Assembly (NCBI RefSeq): GCF_000283155.1
Contig: NW_004454175.1
Span: forward strand, 5,817,124-5,881,123
Length of the DNA: 64,000 nucleotides
Origin: Ceratotherium simum simum
Lineage: Eukaryota; Chordata; Mammalia; Perissodactyla; Rhinocerotidae
Direction of reading: 5' to 3'
The translations under genes and the position numbers were made by a program. Every line of letters begins with the position of its first letter. Position 1 is the stretch's first letter. This document shows, one piece after another, positions 1 to 12,299 of this stretch. The notes under the pieces were generated by a model, which saw nothing but the letters and a program-made list of their open reading frames with translations, was not told where the DNA came from and searched no databases.

Positions 1-955
1 TGACCTGGTATGAAATCTATTTATCCAAATATCATCTGACATTTAATGACATCTGACCATAAGCCACACACTGTACTAAGTGCTACAGATATAACAATGG
101 ACAAGAAACCCTCAGTGCCTGTCCTCATGGAGCTAAGTGCCTGGTGAAGGATCCACTTGCATCTACAGGCATTTAAAGGGCAGAGTGATAAGTGTGATGA
201 TAGGAGTAATCCCAGGTATGCTGAGGGAATATAAGCCTTTCATAGGTGCCCCGTAAGGCTTTCTTGAAAAAATCAGTTCTAAGCTGAAAACTTGAAGATT
301 AGGATTTACCTAGGCAAAGGGGAATGAGGTAGGAGAGAAGGAAGAGCTGGTTCTAGGTTCATTTTAAGTAGAGGGAACTACACATAAGGCCAGGCCTGGA
401 GCTGGAGCAAGCATGGTGCCCTGAACTGAAAGAATTTCAATATTGACTAAAGTATGTCTCTGGGGTAAGAAATGCTCCTGGAGAGGTAAACTGAGACTAG
501 TCCAATGCGGGTCTTATAAGTCATCTTAATGTGTTCAGACTTGACCTAAAGGTGGTGGAGAGTCAAAGGCAGATTTTAAACAAGGGCACGATATGATGAG
601 ATTTTCATGTAAGGAACATCAGTGGGTGGAGAATGAATTATGTGTATGTGCAAGAGGAGCTGGTGGGGAAGGGGTGGGAGGGAGAGGCAGAGGCTGATGG
701 AGCTGAGGAGTCCGAGTAGGAGACATTATAGTAATCTAGGTGAGAGATAATTTTGGCCTGAACTGAGGGTTAGGCTGTGGCGAGAAGAGAAGACAGATGA
801 AAGAGCTAGAATCAATAGAACATGACAACTGATTGGCTATGGGGCTTATACTCCATGGACTAAAGCAAAGCTCCCAGCCTGGGTAGATGGAGGGATCAAT
901 CACAGAGAAGGAGCACAGAGGGAGGGGTAAGCTGGAAGGGAAATGTGGTTTCTGA
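1..955 (+). repeat. Old mammal-wide interspersed repeat, family not named
   Basis: The stretch starts with text close to 'gtactaagtgctacagat', passes through 'ctcatggagctaag', and continues with 'gatatgatgagattttcatg' and 'tatagtaatctaggtgagag'. I know this order from a widespread, very diverged mammalian repeat in which size-class phrases such as 'catggagct' and 'gcagtaatccaggcgag' follow one another. A second copy with a different internal segment occupies 13300-14600. There is no open frame and no visible boundary or duplication. The family name is left open because I cannot confirm it without a library search. Confidence 0.4.
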
Positions 956-3060
956 GCTTTGACCTCAGAACCACGCCAGGTCAGGGTTTTTGGTTTTCAT
1001 CTTTCAATCTCACACACTGGGACTGAGGGTCCAGGGCCTAAGTGCTGGACTGTGGGGGCCTCCCCTTCCCACGCTGCCCTGCTGCTTCTCCACCCCCACG
1101 AAGAAGGGCTGACAAACAACAGCCATGAAAAAGGCAATTCTTGAATGAGGCACTCATTTATTTCTCTGTAAAAGATAATCATTTGTTTAAAATATTTGGC
1201 TATCATAAAAGTTACCAGGACTATTTAATAAATGACAACGTCTCTGAATTTCCACAATTATATTTGATTTTCAGGTATCTCAAATATTACAGCTAGGATT
1301 CAGATTTAGTCAATATATCAATATTTTGCTCTCGCGTAATTAATATTATCCTAATAAATGTTGATCCTTTAAGGATTAAGAAAGTTACTTAGAGAAAGCT
1401 AATTCATATTCCTCTCTAACATATCTTCTCAGACTTTACATATGTATTTCATAGTATATCTATAGTAGAAATTAATCCTTATCAATATACCTGAGTTATA
1501 GTCTTTTTTCAATTTCTGAGAATTTCACATGGGCTATTAATACCAAAAGGAAAATTTTAAGTAACAGCACTTAGTTTCACATAAAAGTAATAATATCATT
1601 TCTATTTTTTATTTTGCCAGACTAAACATCAACAGATATGCTAACAATCTTTTGTGACGTTAGCAGCTACCAGGAAAAAACAAAACCAAAACCAAAAAAC
1701 AAACAAAAACCCCTAAAGGATGGGTTCAGTTCTTGAAAACAAACTTTGCAAAAGTTAAGTGTATCATTTTGCTCAATATTGATGAATATTAGTCTGCATT
1801 ATTCATTGGCTATATCATATGCAGTACAGTTGGATCTTTTAAAAAAAATCTTAAATTTAGGCTAAAAGCCAAATTTAAGAAAGTAACTTTTGAATTTTTT
1901 ACCAATTGTGCTACATGATTTTTTGAAGTTAAACAAGAGAAATCAATACTATATAAGGAAAAAAAATGGATGAGAGAGCTTTCAAAGGCTCCATCAATAT
2001 TTTAAGCAAGCTTAGAGGAAAAAGTCAAGTTGTCCTGTCAGCAATGCCAAGGTTACTCAGATCTAGTGTCTATGTGGCTTTGGATAAAATTCTTAATTTC
2101 TTTATATCTCAGTTTCTTCGTGAATAAAAGAAATAGAATCAAAACAAAAACCAAATGCAATGGAAAATAAAGTTTATAATGAGCTCTGACATTCATCTGA
2201 TACAAAATATAGCATTATTATTAGATCCATCTTACTTTATCTTTATACAGACCTGTATCTTTGTGAACCAAAGGGAATGATTTTTGAAATCACTTCTTTA
2301 TAGCAATGATCTTCAAGCTTGATAACAAAATCTCTCCCCAGGAGGAATGGGCAAATAAAAATGAACAAAACAAGGGTGCTTTAATAGAAGTACTACCCAT
2401 GTTTAGATTTAGGGGTTGGAATTCAATACCGGAACTGCGTTTTACAGTGGGGGACACATAGCTAAAACACAATCTATCCCAGAAAAACAGAACGGCACCT
2501 CGCTGTGGATAAAATACAGACCAGAACTGATAGAAATCGGACAGGCAGCACTGTCCTTGCTCAGACTGCTGTACAAGGAAATGAACTTTTCTGTTTACCC
2601 TTCTCAAAACTCTTCTCTTAGTGCAAACAACAAAGGAGAGAGTCCATGGAAACAGAATCTAAACTATTTCTGTTTGGCTCTGAGCAAGGTATTTATCTGT
2701 TTCCTCCTGAGCAAGGAGCAGAGTAGACTAAAAAATATCCCTGCGTGAACAATGGTAAAATCTGCTGGGTAACCACGAAAATCATGACTATTGAAACACT
2801 TGCATTATAGTCAAATTAATTGTAGCTACTTACAGGAAAAGACCAAAGCAATGCTGAAAGAAGCTAAGCTAAAGTCATGCTTGCACCCAGAGGAAATTAT
2901 ATTCTTCACATGGCATAAGTCATCAACATTCATAAGTACAGACAAAATGATTAAGTACCATCTTCCTTTATGGTTCAGAAGAGTTGGTTAAGGACAGAGG
3001 ACTGTGAGGGAGGCAGGGTAAGGAGCATGAGAGAGAAGTGGATTTTGCCTGAGGAGCTCT
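956..3060. other. Unassigned AT-rich sequence without a gene
   Basis: No repeat family, RNA gene or convincing coding frame was recognised. A 110-codon open frame at 2416-2748 has no domain, no signal peptide and no splice context that I can support, and the opposite strand is open over part of it. A/C-rich tracts lie near 1675-1715. I treat this as non-coding background. Confidence 0.4.
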
Positions 3061-3084
3061 TTGCTTTACTTGTTCTCTGTCTCC

Positions 3085-3425
3085 ATCCTTCTTGAATTTC
3101 TCTTTAGCCCAGTCTTTCGGGATATGTCTCTCCAGGCCCTCTTCTGGCCTCTCAGATCAAGTTGGTTTGTCTCTTTGAGGCCTACTTTTCCTCTTCTGTT
3201 CTATGTATGTGGATATTCAGGTTTCAACATTGGTTTTCTGCTGATGGCCCTCTACACTCTCTCCCTAGAGTATCCCTGCCTCTCAGGGCGCTGTCTCTGC
3301 CAACGACTGATACTCAGAGCCTCGGCCTCTGCCGCAAACCTCAGCTCTGTATATCCAGATACCCTCTGGGTATTGCCAACTGGACGCCCATAACCATGTC
3401 TGGAACCGAACTTATTTGGGCTGAG
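3085..3425 (+). repeat. L2-like LINE fragment
   Basis: Text such as 'tatatccagataccctctggg', followed by 'ccaactggacgcccataacc' and 'atgtctggaaccgaact', matches the order of the L2 segment that reads approximately 'tggacgtcccacaggcacctcaaactcaacatgtccaaaactgaact'. It is heavily diverged. The open frames found here on both strands are by-products of this relic. Confidence 0.5.
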
Positions 3426-4319
3426 AGATTTTACTCGGAAATGTGAGAGAATGAAGTTACTCATTCTAAAGGAATATCCTGAGATAATAAAAGATATATT
3501 TAGAAGAGGAAGAGAGCCAGTGCCAAAGAGTGAGAAAGGAAAAACATGAACAATATTTTTCTTATAAATCTCAGTGTACAAGAATTAGATATTTTAACAA
3601 TACTTTTAACTAACTGAGTACAAATTAAAGTTAACATTATTTGAAATTTAAGTTCAAATGAAAGATGGTCCTTTCTTCTGTTGGGTGTGTTTTGCCCCCA
3701 CCAAATGTTAAAACCAGATTGAGAAACAGTAGAAATTCTCCATTGGTAAAACAGTTCATTTGGAATTCTCCTTGGCCTCCAAGCATTGCTCCTTTCCTAT
3801 GCAAAGTGGAAAAGCTTTCAAAGGCCACTCGTCTGGCAGTGAGGCTCCCTCTGTTAGCTGATTCCCCCCCACCTTCACTGCAGAAAGCTAGACCCAGGGG
3901 AAGAATATAAAAAAAAATAAAAAATAAAAAAAGAGCAAAAGGGAGGAAAGAATTAGCAATTACTATATTTCTCTCCTTACCAAAATATCTGTGTGAAGAA
4001 TAAGTGATAATTAGTATGTCAAAATGTTTTGGTATCATTGAAATAAAAAAGAATTTTTTTTAAAGGTGAGGTGCCCATGTATTTAGATTACGTTCTCAAC
4101 CTAATGCTAATGTTACGCCCACATCACAGTATATTTAAAAAATGTAAAGTGCTGCAAGATTTTCATTGAAAATCCATACGAATTTCTTCATGGGTTCATT
4201 TTTAAAGTAAAAGTTGAAACAAATTTAAATTCCAGTGTATTTGCAGAAAAACTTGAAGTTTATTCTTTCTATAGACAACTCCTCTTCTGGTATTCTTTAA
4301 GTTAAACGATGGCAATGCT

Positions 4320-4575
4320 ACCATAACACGTCTCCTACCTTTCCTTTTCTTCTCACAGCCACACAACCAGCAGGTCCTACACGTTTAACCTCCAATATGT
4401 CTCAAATTCATCCCTGTGACTGACCACTGCCCTAGCATAGACCCTCATCTCTTCCCATCATTACTGGTCTCCTTCACTCCAATTTTATTCTCCTTAGATC
4501 CATCTCCCAGGCCGCTGCCAGAGCAACATATCAAAAATCCAAATTGAAACACATGACTCCTCTGCTTAAAATTCT
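4320..4575 (+). repeat. L2 LINE fragment
   Basis: The 'catctcttcccatcattactggtctccttcactcc' type of order and 'gccgctgccagagcaacat' followed by 'aacacatgactcctctgctt' are typical of the L2 3' region in sense orientation. It is directly followed by a 'ttcaacaaatatttgctgaa' relic from another old repeat at about 4576-4720. No boundary duplication is visible. Confidence 0.5.
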
Positions 4576-4720
4576 TTTTTAGTTCATCTATTCAACAAAT
4601 ATTTGCTGAAGGCTAGGACCTGTGTGTCAGATCAATCGATGCACAATGTTGGGAATGTGGCATGAAATGAGACCGACAGGGTCTCCATGCCCACGGAGCT
4701 TCACCCTCACCATTTGATTT
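4576..4720. repeat. Old repeat with 'ttcaacaaatatttgctga' core
   Basis: The motif 'tattcaacaaatatttgctga', then a size/damage-like tail ending 'cccacggagcttc', belongs to the very old repeat class that also appears near 6905-7010, 11315-11440, 13310-13440 and 33095-33185 in this window. Divergence is high, so the limits are approximate. Confidence 0.4.
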
Positions 4721-5049
4721 ACACGAATGTGGCTTATACGGTCATCCACGATGAGACCCCTAACTACCTGAGCTTCATAGATAGCCATCCCAGTCTTAAA
4801 CATTGCGTCAACAATACACATCTGTTTCTAGTTCCCCATATACATCATGCTATTTCTCACCTCTGTGATTTTCTCCTACTGATTCTTTGCTCTCCTCCCC
4901 CACTTTCATCTGCCTATTTCTATCTATTATTTAAGAAAGGAAGTCTCTCTTTGACCAACTCAGGCTGGGTGAAGTATCCCCCCACTGTGTTCCTATAATA
5001 CCTACATTCCACATCACTATACCCACCACATTGTGTTGTAAATACTTCT

Positions 5050-5104
5050 CTGTGTGTGTGTGTGTATGTATGTGTGTGTGTGCATATATATATATGTATA
5101 TATA
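5050..5104. repeat. Compound (TG)n/(TA)n microsatellite
   Basis: Alternating purine-pyrimidine tract: TG repeats with interspersed 'tatg' units, changing to TA repeats. Likely length-polymorphic. No other feature is attached to it. Confidence 0.95.
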
Positions 5105-6420
5105 ATTGTTTTATGTACACCTAGTTCTAGACAAATTTATTTTACAATTACTGAACTCAAACATAATGATTCATATATTCTATAATTATTTCAGAGAAAA
5201 TTGGTGGCAGAGAGATACTGATTTTACAGAGAGTTATAATTCAGGGAAGAGGGCAGGAGGCAGGAGGTGTTTGAACCCCAGCTCTAATCTCATATCCATG
5301 ATGGGCTTGAAAACTTCAGGGAGTTCAACAAATATAGAGTAAATCCAACTGACTCTCTTGTTCCAGTAATCTCTGCTGCACTAGCATGTTTGCCTTCCTG
5401 ATCAAGGTATTAATAATTGTGTATTATGATCAAGGCTGATCCTTTACTAGAGAAGAGGGTGTGAGGAAAAGTTCTTAACAGATGGCTTCAAGCATTCTTC
5501 ACATGAGATATAAGCAATCCAGGAGAAAACAGGATAAGAAAATATATTGAGGCAGTAGAAAGTAATCATTACCTGCAAAAGGACAATTCTGACATGGAGA
5601 AGAGGCCCTATACCATTGGGCCACCAGAGTAAAAACTCAGACTTTCTCCAAGGCCTTCAGAGCACTCCATGAGACAAAAAGTAGGTTACCCAGGCCTAGT
5701 CAGATTGAATGGATCTTGTTTTTTAAGGCCAAGATTAGTGGGGAGTAAGCCAAAGCTACCTCCTCAGCTGAGATCTTGGAATAATGTTTTTCCATTGTAA
5801 GCTACTTCTAGTTCTAATTAGAGTAGATAATATAAATTTGATTATATAGCAGATACATAATCTCACAGCGAGACATAAAGTTTGTCTAATAACATATGCC
5901 AAAAAGTATACACGAATATAGTTCCTTTCCATCTGTAAGACCTATTACTGTAATTCTCTAATTATATAGAACTGGTATCTACTTTAAATAGAAACTTTGC
6001 CCATGTATGTGAGTATATTTCTAGCAGAAAACATGGCAACTGGACCTGTGCTCTTTTATAATTACTAATCTCGGGGGAAAAAAAGGGTTTACTAAAACCT
6101 TATAAATTGCATAACTTCTTATTCTTATTAGAAAAAAACTATAATAGCTTTTTATCAAAAGTTTGGATAATTATATTTCAATATTTTTAGTAAATTACTA
6201 AGATGAATACTAGTTATGTCTATAGTAAGGAAAACAATGAATAAAATAATTTCTTTGTGGTTTGCACTGACATCTGTCTTCGTTTAAAAAAAAAACCAAA
6301 TAACTGGTGACCATGAATAAATATCAATGTGCTTGAATTTCTGTAAGTGTTTTGGGCTTATATGTTTAACTCGCATAATGTTTTTAAACTGACATATGTC
6401 CATTTTTCACATTAAGAAAT
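5105..6420. other. Unassigned AT-rich sequence without a gene
   Basis: I recognise no repeat family, RNA or coding exon here. The open frame at 5106-5342 has no identifiable domain. Runs of A (for example near 6285) are short. Confidence 0.35.
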
Positions 6421-6421
6421 C

Positions 6422-6645
6422 AACACGTTTTTAAGATTTTTATTTATTTATTTCCCCCCAAAGCCCCAGTAGACAGTTGTATGTCATAGCTGCACATCCT
6501 TCTAGTTGCTGTATGTGGGACGCGGCCTCAGCATGGCCGGAGAAGCGGCGTGTCAGTGTGCGCCCGGGATCCGAACCCGGGTAGCCAGTAGCGGAGCTCG
6601 CGCACTTAACCGCTAAGCCACGGGGCCGGCCCAACACGTTTTTAA
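6422..6645 (-). mobile_element. ERE SINE (short ERE2/3 type) with 13-bp TSD
   Basis: The element body is 6435-6632, inverted. On the minus strand it reads from the 'gggccggccccgtggcttagcgg' type of head through B box 'ggttcggatcc' and the 'catacagcaactagaagg' segment to an A-rich tail (seen here as 'tttttatttatttatttccc'). The 13-base duplication 'aacacgtttttaa' is present at 6422-6434 and 6633-6645 with no mismatch. ERE SINEs are tRNA-derived, transcribed by RNA polymerase III and mobilised by L1. The perfect duplication suggests a comparatively young insertion. Confidence 0.95.
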
Positions 6646-8425
6646 ATTAATTTTAAAGTTTTAAAATTATTTTGTTTCAGCAATTACTCATTATTTAATT
6701 ACATATTTATATGGTATTATTGTTAGCTAGACACCTTAGACATGAATTACTTTCCTTAACTAGTGACAGTACTGTGAATGTAGGATGTGTGTATGTGTGT
6801 GTGTTCATCCATACATACGTCGATAGATTCTTCATATCATGTTTATATTTATGTATGTTGCCTATTTAAGTACCACAGACTTCCATTCATAAGCTCAAAT
6901 CCACATATGCATTCATTCAAATATTTATTATTCTCCTATGAGCCAGGCCCTGTGTTCATCCTGAGTAAGACATGGTCCCTGCTCTCAAGAAGCTAGCAGG
7001 GAAAACAAAACAAACATATCTTTCAAGGACAATGAGTGAGTTATAAAAAAGGTAATGTGTAACTCTCCTTTCTGAGTACATACCATAAGTTAAACCATAT
7101 CTTAAAACTATAACAATTATACACAAAACCAACTGATATAGTAAATATATTCATCTTGCCTTCTCAAATCAAAATCATCACAGAGTGTGTGGGTGTTTCT
7201 ATCTATGTGTGTATAGTCATTCTGAGACCATCTATGGGGTGTAGAAAGAAAATAATTTAATGTTACCATCCACCTTACTCAGCTGTGTAGACATAGTTGC
7301 CCTGCCCAGATACTAAGAACTATTTAGGATCAACTCAAGTCATTAGTATTATTAATTCCCAATCAAGGCAGTTCAGAATTGACTAACTTATGCACCTAGT
7401 GGGAAGCAGTTCTTTTACCTTTCAAAGTCATCACACTTTGTTCTTGAAGCCTGAAAGTCATACTGGCCTTTCACTGTTCGTTCAGCTGATCACAAATCAG
7501 AGGTAATGACATTTACAATGCTAATAGAGTTTGCTCCAAGTGTGTTAACTCCTGGTTTAGTGTAGTTTCTCTTACCTGAGAAAAGCTTATTTGATCTCCT
7601 GCATGAAACTTTAGAACTAATTATCTGAATAAGAACATTCCCTTACTCATACATCCACAAACATGCACACATATTAAATCTAGAAATGTGTGAAATTCTC
7701 TAATTACCTATTCAAAAGAGAATCAGGACTGATGTGCAAAACAAATTAAAATATGTGTTATTAATTTACCCTGACATACACATTAAATTACTCGACAAAT
7801 CTGGGCACATTAGGAAAGTACCTTCCAGTCATTATGTAGACTTATAGACATAAGCGTATGTGACAATGACCTCTTATGTTAGGCTTTTAGAATCAGATTA
7901 GTAGAAAAATATGTATTTCAAGAGCGATATACCAAATTTCAAGCAGCTAAATGTTTGCTTCCTTAATGTTTCTTGGATCATAATTATTATCAAATGCTGA
8001 CTGTTATTGGCTTACTGGTATGAAATGAAAAATAAGAATGCCAAACTCAGTTTCCTTTATTAATGAGCACTAAATGACCTCAAACTAAAGCCAGATAACT
8101 AAAAAATCCCACTGGCTTGCTTAAAGTGTAACTGGTAGAGTTTAAAATACCTGCTAATTGTTAACTATTTTAATCTGTTGCTTGACCAGGCAAGAATAAA
8201 TATGCACACACAGAGACAGATGTTGAGGTGACAATTAAGATGCTCGTGTCTCAATAAAATCCATATTATGAATTTTATGACACATAAACTTGTAAAGTGT
8301 TTTGAGATCAGTCAAGAGTTTACATAATTTGAATAATAGTTTATCCTAAAGTCCAATAAAATGTATAAATTTGGCTTCAGAGTTAAATTCAATGCAATAG
8401 AATTTGGTATGGGCTTAAAAATAAT
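6646..8425. other. Mostly unassigned sequence, with one old-repeat relic
   Basis: An 'attcattcaaatatttattat' relic followed by 'gagccaggccctgtgttcat' lies at about 6905-7010. The rest shows no repeat, RNA gene or exon that I can defend. A short TG/TATG tract lies near 6784-6803. Confidence 0.35.
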
Positions 8426-8426
8426 A

Positions 8427-8645
8427 ACCAACAATTTTGAACAATTTTCTATGCAGCAGGTGCTATGCTAAGTAATTTATGCATTATATAATTTAATTTT
8501 CATTAGAACCCTATGAAGTGGACTCCATTATTTCCACGTCACAGAGAAGATTGAGGAATTTTAGCGAGTTAAGTAACTTGCCCACTTACTGTTAATAAGT
8601 GACAGAAGTTGGACTGAAACCAAACCTTAGTGACTCCAGAGCCAA
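8427..8645 (-). repeat. MIR SINE (inverted)
   Basis: 'caggtgctatgctaagtaat', 'accctatgaag', 'agttaagtaacttgcccac' and 'agtgactccagagcc' occur in the order of the reverse complement of MIR, a tRNA-derived SINE that was active early in mammals. It is diverged and has no visible duplication. Confidence 0.8.
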
Positions 8646-8659
8646 ATTCCAGCTCATAT

Positions 8660-8885
8660 TTGGTCTACTGTGGATTAGAAATTAGAAGGCCTGGAATGGA
8701 GTCTCAGTGTCAATCAATCATTAGCCCTGAGACCTTAGGGAAATCACTGAACTTCTTCAAACCTCAATTTTCTAATATATAAAATAGAGCCAATAAAATA
8801 TCCCAACCATTCTCATGGAATTACTATGTGGATTCAAGAGATAAAGTAAGCAAGAAATATAAGCAAGAGCTCTGTACAGTGCTCT
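8660..8885 (+). repeat. MIR SINE (sense)
   Basis: 'gccctgagaccttagggaaatcactgaac', 'cctcaattttctaatatataaaatag' and 'gctctgtacagtgctctacaaatat' follow MIR order in sense. It sits back to back with the inverted MIR just upstream, so the two copies form an imperfect inverted pair. Confidence 0.8.
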
Positions 8886-9133
8886 ACAAATATCATTTCA
8901 TTACATTGTAATATCTTAACATTTTGTAACTTCCAACGTATTTTGTGGGGCTAAACAACAACATTAAACCATATATCTCATTAGAGAAAGAGACTGTGGG
9001 AAGCCACTGGAGCAATCTTTCTTCTACTATAGGAAATTTTACACAGGTTGCCCAGGATGGCACAGGGCAAGCACTAGAAAAAACATTCACTCTCTATGGG
9101 TGCTGTTTATATTATAAATGAAAGGGAGATTAG

Positions 9134-9500
9134 TGTTATGGACTGAATGTTTGTATTCTCCCAAAATTCATATGTTGAAGCCGTCACCCCCAGTGTAACT
9201 GTAGTTGGAGATAGGACTATGAGGAGGAGTTAAATGAGGTCATAAGGGTGGGGCTGTAATCCAAGAGGGCTGATGCAGTTATAAAAAGGGGAAGAGATAC
9301 CAGAGTGCTGTCTCTCTGCCATGTGAGGACAGAGAGAGAAGGCAACCTCCTATAAGCCAGGAAGAGAGTTCTCACTAGAAACTGTATCAGCCTGAACCTT
9401 GATCTTGGACTTCTCAGTCTCCAGAATTGTGAGAAATATATGTCGTTTAAGCGACTCAGTCTATGGTATTTTGTTACGGCAGCCCAAGCCAACGAATACA
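9134..9500 (+). mobile_element. Solo MaLR-type LTR (MLT1-like)
   Basis: It starts 'tgttatggactgaatgtttg', then 'ccaaaattcatatgttgaag', 'gaggtcataagggtgggg', 'ccttgatcttggacttctca', 'ccagaattgtgagaaata' and 'tatggtattttgtta', and ends near 'cgaataca'. This is the order of long terminal repeats of the non-autonomous ERVL-MaLR group. No internal retroviral sequence accompanies it, so it is a solo LTR. The flanking five bases ('attag' and 'accag') match at only three positions. Two related LTRs lie at 37811 and 41183, all in the same orientation. Confidence 0.75.
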
Positions 9501-9639
9501 ACCAGTATCACGTTCACCCCTCATGTTGCCAATGTCACCCAAAGAACACGGCCAACTGAGCCCTGTCCAGCTGCCAGCAGGACAGCAGTGTGTTCTGATC
9601 GGTCACATGAGGAGCTGAGAACCTTCAGTTAAGGCCCAT

Positions 9640-10330
9640 GAATTTAAGAATGTCCTAGGCAAGCTTAGCATGAATGGGGCTCAGTATAAACTGCTTTGCC
9701 TGGAACAAAACTGTCCAAGTTCAGCACATTGCCGTAAATATCCTCAGGAAAATAATCAAACCCAACTAAGAAAAATGAAAAAAGTTCCTAAAGATGCAGT
9801 CCCATGTCTGTAAGTATAATTATTGCTAAAAGCTTATAACTGAATCCATGCAAAGAGTTGATAGTAGAAAAATTCTGATTAACAAAATTACAACTGAGAA
9901 AACAAAATAATTTCTACATTGAAAATAAGTAACAAAGTTCACTTTATATCTTCCCTTTTTCACCAGAGCACAGTTCCTTCTACATTAATATACCAGAGTT
10001 TTCTGAGCTAGAAGGGAAGCTAGCTGAAGTTATTACACATAAAAACAAGTACCCTTTGAAACATTACTTCTGCAGCCTCTTTTCCTTATCATGAATATAA
10101 ATCTTATTTCTTGGGAGTTGTGTTTTAAGAAGATAAGTAAGTTTTCAAATGCAAACATAGCTTCCTTGGGAGGCCTATCCTAAATTCTGAGTAATGCCAA
10201 AGTCATAGCTGATAAAATGTTTCTACCTACCTTCTCCTTTCACACTAATCCCCTTCCAGATGATGTAAAGAGAACATCACTTGGGGAGCATTTACTCCCT
10301 GTGACGTACTACTCCAGGTGCTTATGGCAG
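9640..10330. other. Unassigned sequence without a gene
   Basis: No known repeat, RNA or exon was recognised between the MaLR LTR and the next LTR-like relic. Confidence 0.3.
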
Positions 10331-10334
10331 GCTC

Positions 10335-10740
10335 TGCTAATTTTCTTCCCAATCTCCAGGTACCAGAAGTATTAGTTAAGCAAACTGCTTCCCAGCTAAA
10401 GAAAACACTTCCCAGCTTCCCTTGCAGCTAGCTGGGGTCACATGACTGGGTTCTGACCAATGAGATATGAGCAGAAGTAATAACTTCCGGGTTGTGCCTT
10501 TAGAAGGAGAAGTGTGTTTCCTCTAGATTCCTCCTTCCTGTGTCCTGGGGTGTGGAAGTAGCGGTAAGTTGAACATGCAAAAAAAAGGAATGCAGACCAG
10601 AGGTGGCTAAGCAACAAGATGGAGTAGCCTGGGCTCCTCAAAAGCTGTTTTACCATTCCTGGATCGTTAGATGAGACAGAAACAAGCCTCTGTTTTATGA
10701 GAGCCACTGTATTCTTGAGCTCTTGTTATAGTAATCCATT
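10335..10740 (+). mobile_element. Probable ancient solo LTR
   Basis: 'cttcccttgcagctagctgg', 'tcacatgactgggttctgacc' followed by 'aatgagatatgagcagaagt', 'aacttccgggttgtgcc' and a terminal 'gagccactgtattcttgagctcttgtta' follow the order of a common diverged mammalian LTR whose end reads roughly 'gccactgttattttgggtctctgttaca'. I do not name the subfamily. A short minus-strand open frame here is not a gene. Confidence 0.45.
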
Positions 10741-10759
10741 CTGTATTTTCATTAATAGA

Positions 10760-10890
10760 TGACTATACATACACTTTGTGAGGTATTACTCTCCCAGTTT
10801 TACTAGAGAATTGAGGCTTAGAGAGATTAAGAACTTTCTTATAATCACATAGGTAGTAAGTAGTGAGGCTGGGATTTTAATCAAGTTTCT
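10760..10890 (-). repeat. MIR SINE fragment (inverted)
   Basis: 'ttgaggcttagagagattaagaactt' and 'cacataggtagtaagtag' followed by 'gaggctgggatttt' are the conserved central part of MIR in reverse complement. Confidence 0.75.
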
Positions 10891-11314
10891 TTCCCATTAG
10901 ATCTTTCTTATACTAATAGAAAATTACTAATTTATAGAAAATTAGTACCATGCAGCTTTCTAATCCCTGATCTATTAATCTCATAGGATTATAAAAAGGC
11001 TTCAGTTTCCTTGAATTAGAATCAGTGCTACAAACTCCTATTTTTCTAATAAAGTACCTGATAGTCACTTACCAACCTCCAGGATTTACCCCTTATAAAA
11101 TGTCCCATTAGGAAAATTATGGAGAAAAAGTATGCTGATTTTCCGAGACTATGAAATGGAGGGCTAGTCAGAATGCCCTAACAATTTAGAAAATAATACT
11201 CTGGAAAATCACAATATCTCAGAACAGATCAGAGGTTTTTGTGTGTGTGCATTTTCTTCCTTACTATTATCCTTAGGTTCACACATAAATTTGGTCTGAG
11301 AAGTCACCGTATGT

Positions 11315-11445
11315 GCATTCATTCAACATTTAAGAAATATTTATTGGGTGCCTACTCTATGTCAGGCACTTCTTTAGATACTGGGGAACCAACAGGAAAC
11401 AAACCACAGTCCCCCACACATGGAGATTATACTCAAATGCATTTA
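11315..11445. repeat. Old repeat, 'cattcaacatttaagaaatatttattggg' type
   Basis: 'cattcattcaacatt', 'tttattgggtgcctactctatg', 'tcaggcacttctttagatactggggaa' show the familiar 'attgagcacctactatgtgccaggcact' phrase of a very old repeat class, inverted L2-type or a related family. Confidence 0.5.
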
Positions 11446-11504
11446 CTGTAGATAATGTCCTACACAAACGAATATAATAGGCTTTCAATGTGTGCCAGTA
11501 ATTT

Positions 11505-12110
11505 GCATTTTTAAAATAAACTTTATGCTTTTGGAATAATTTCAAATTTACAAAAAATTACAAAGATAATACAGAGAGTTCCCATATACTCCTCACCCAG
11601 TTTCCTCTAGTGTTAACATCTTATATTACCATGGTACATTGGTCAAAATCAGGAAACCAATATTGGTCCGTTTCTCTTAGCTAAATTCCAGATTTTATTT
11701 AGATTTCACTAGTGTCCTTTCTCTGTCCAGAATCCATGCCTGGAATACCACATTACATTTACTCATCATGCTTCCTTAGTCTCCTCTAGTCTGTGACACT
11801 TGCTCAGTCCTTCCTTTTTTAACATGACCTTGACAAGTTTGAGGAGTACTGGTCAGGTATTTTGTAAATGTCCTTCAATTTGGGGTCAATGTTTTTCTCA
11901 TGATTGGATTGGATTTATGAGCTTTTTGAAAGGATACCACAGAGGTAAATTACCCTTTTCATCACTTCATACCAAGAGATAAATAATAGCAATATGACTT
12001 ATCACTGGTGATATTAACCCTGGTCTCCAAGGATTCCTAGTTTTGTTTATTGGAGAGTAGAATTCAGAAAACCAGATCTGGGTACTGGGTGTGCTTGTTG
12101 CTACCGGGAT
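11505..12110. mobile_element. Ancient L1 (L1M) relic
   Basis: 'aattacaaagataatacagagagttcccatatactcctcacccagtttcc' type text (quoted here only to describe its order: 'atacagagagttcccatata' then 'acccagtttcctctagtg', 'taacatcttatatta', 'attcagatttcact' equivalents and 'gtcctttctctgtcc') matches non-coding sequence that I associate with old mammalian L1M elements. A related segment lies at 52460-54200. The strand relative to the L1 consensus is left open. Confidence 0.5.
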
Positions 12111-12235
12111 GTTATTTTTTCCATGCCCTCTCAGTAAGTAATGTGATTTTAAAAATTAAAACAGTTTTGGAATGTCAGAACTAATGAGCACCATTTCTAT
12201 AAGTCTGTATTAAAATAGAGTAAATTTATTTGAGA

Positions 12236-12281
12236 ATACATATATATACATATACATAGACATGCACATACACACACACAC
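12236..12281. repeat. (TA)n/(CA)n microsatellite
   Basis: Imperfect 'atacatatatatacatata' passing into 'cacatacacacacacac'. Likely length-variable. Confidence 0.9.
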
Positions 12282-12299
12282 GAACTTAGAGGTGGTAAA

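Noticed and set aside
2290..2748. Overlapping 105- and 110-codon open frames on opposite strands
   Set aside because: Both strands open over the same stretch without codon bias or domain; chance frames are expected at this length in 64 kb.
3637..4038. 133-codon minus-strand open frame with a hydrophobic stretch
   Set aside because: The hydrophobic part is an A/T-run artefact (complement of an A-rich tract near 3905-3935). No domain and no support from the other side.
6435..6632. Functional tRNA gene suggested by the A-box and B-box words
   Set aside because: The boxes belong to the tRNA-derived head of an ERE SINE; no cloverleaf with acceptor stem can be drawn.
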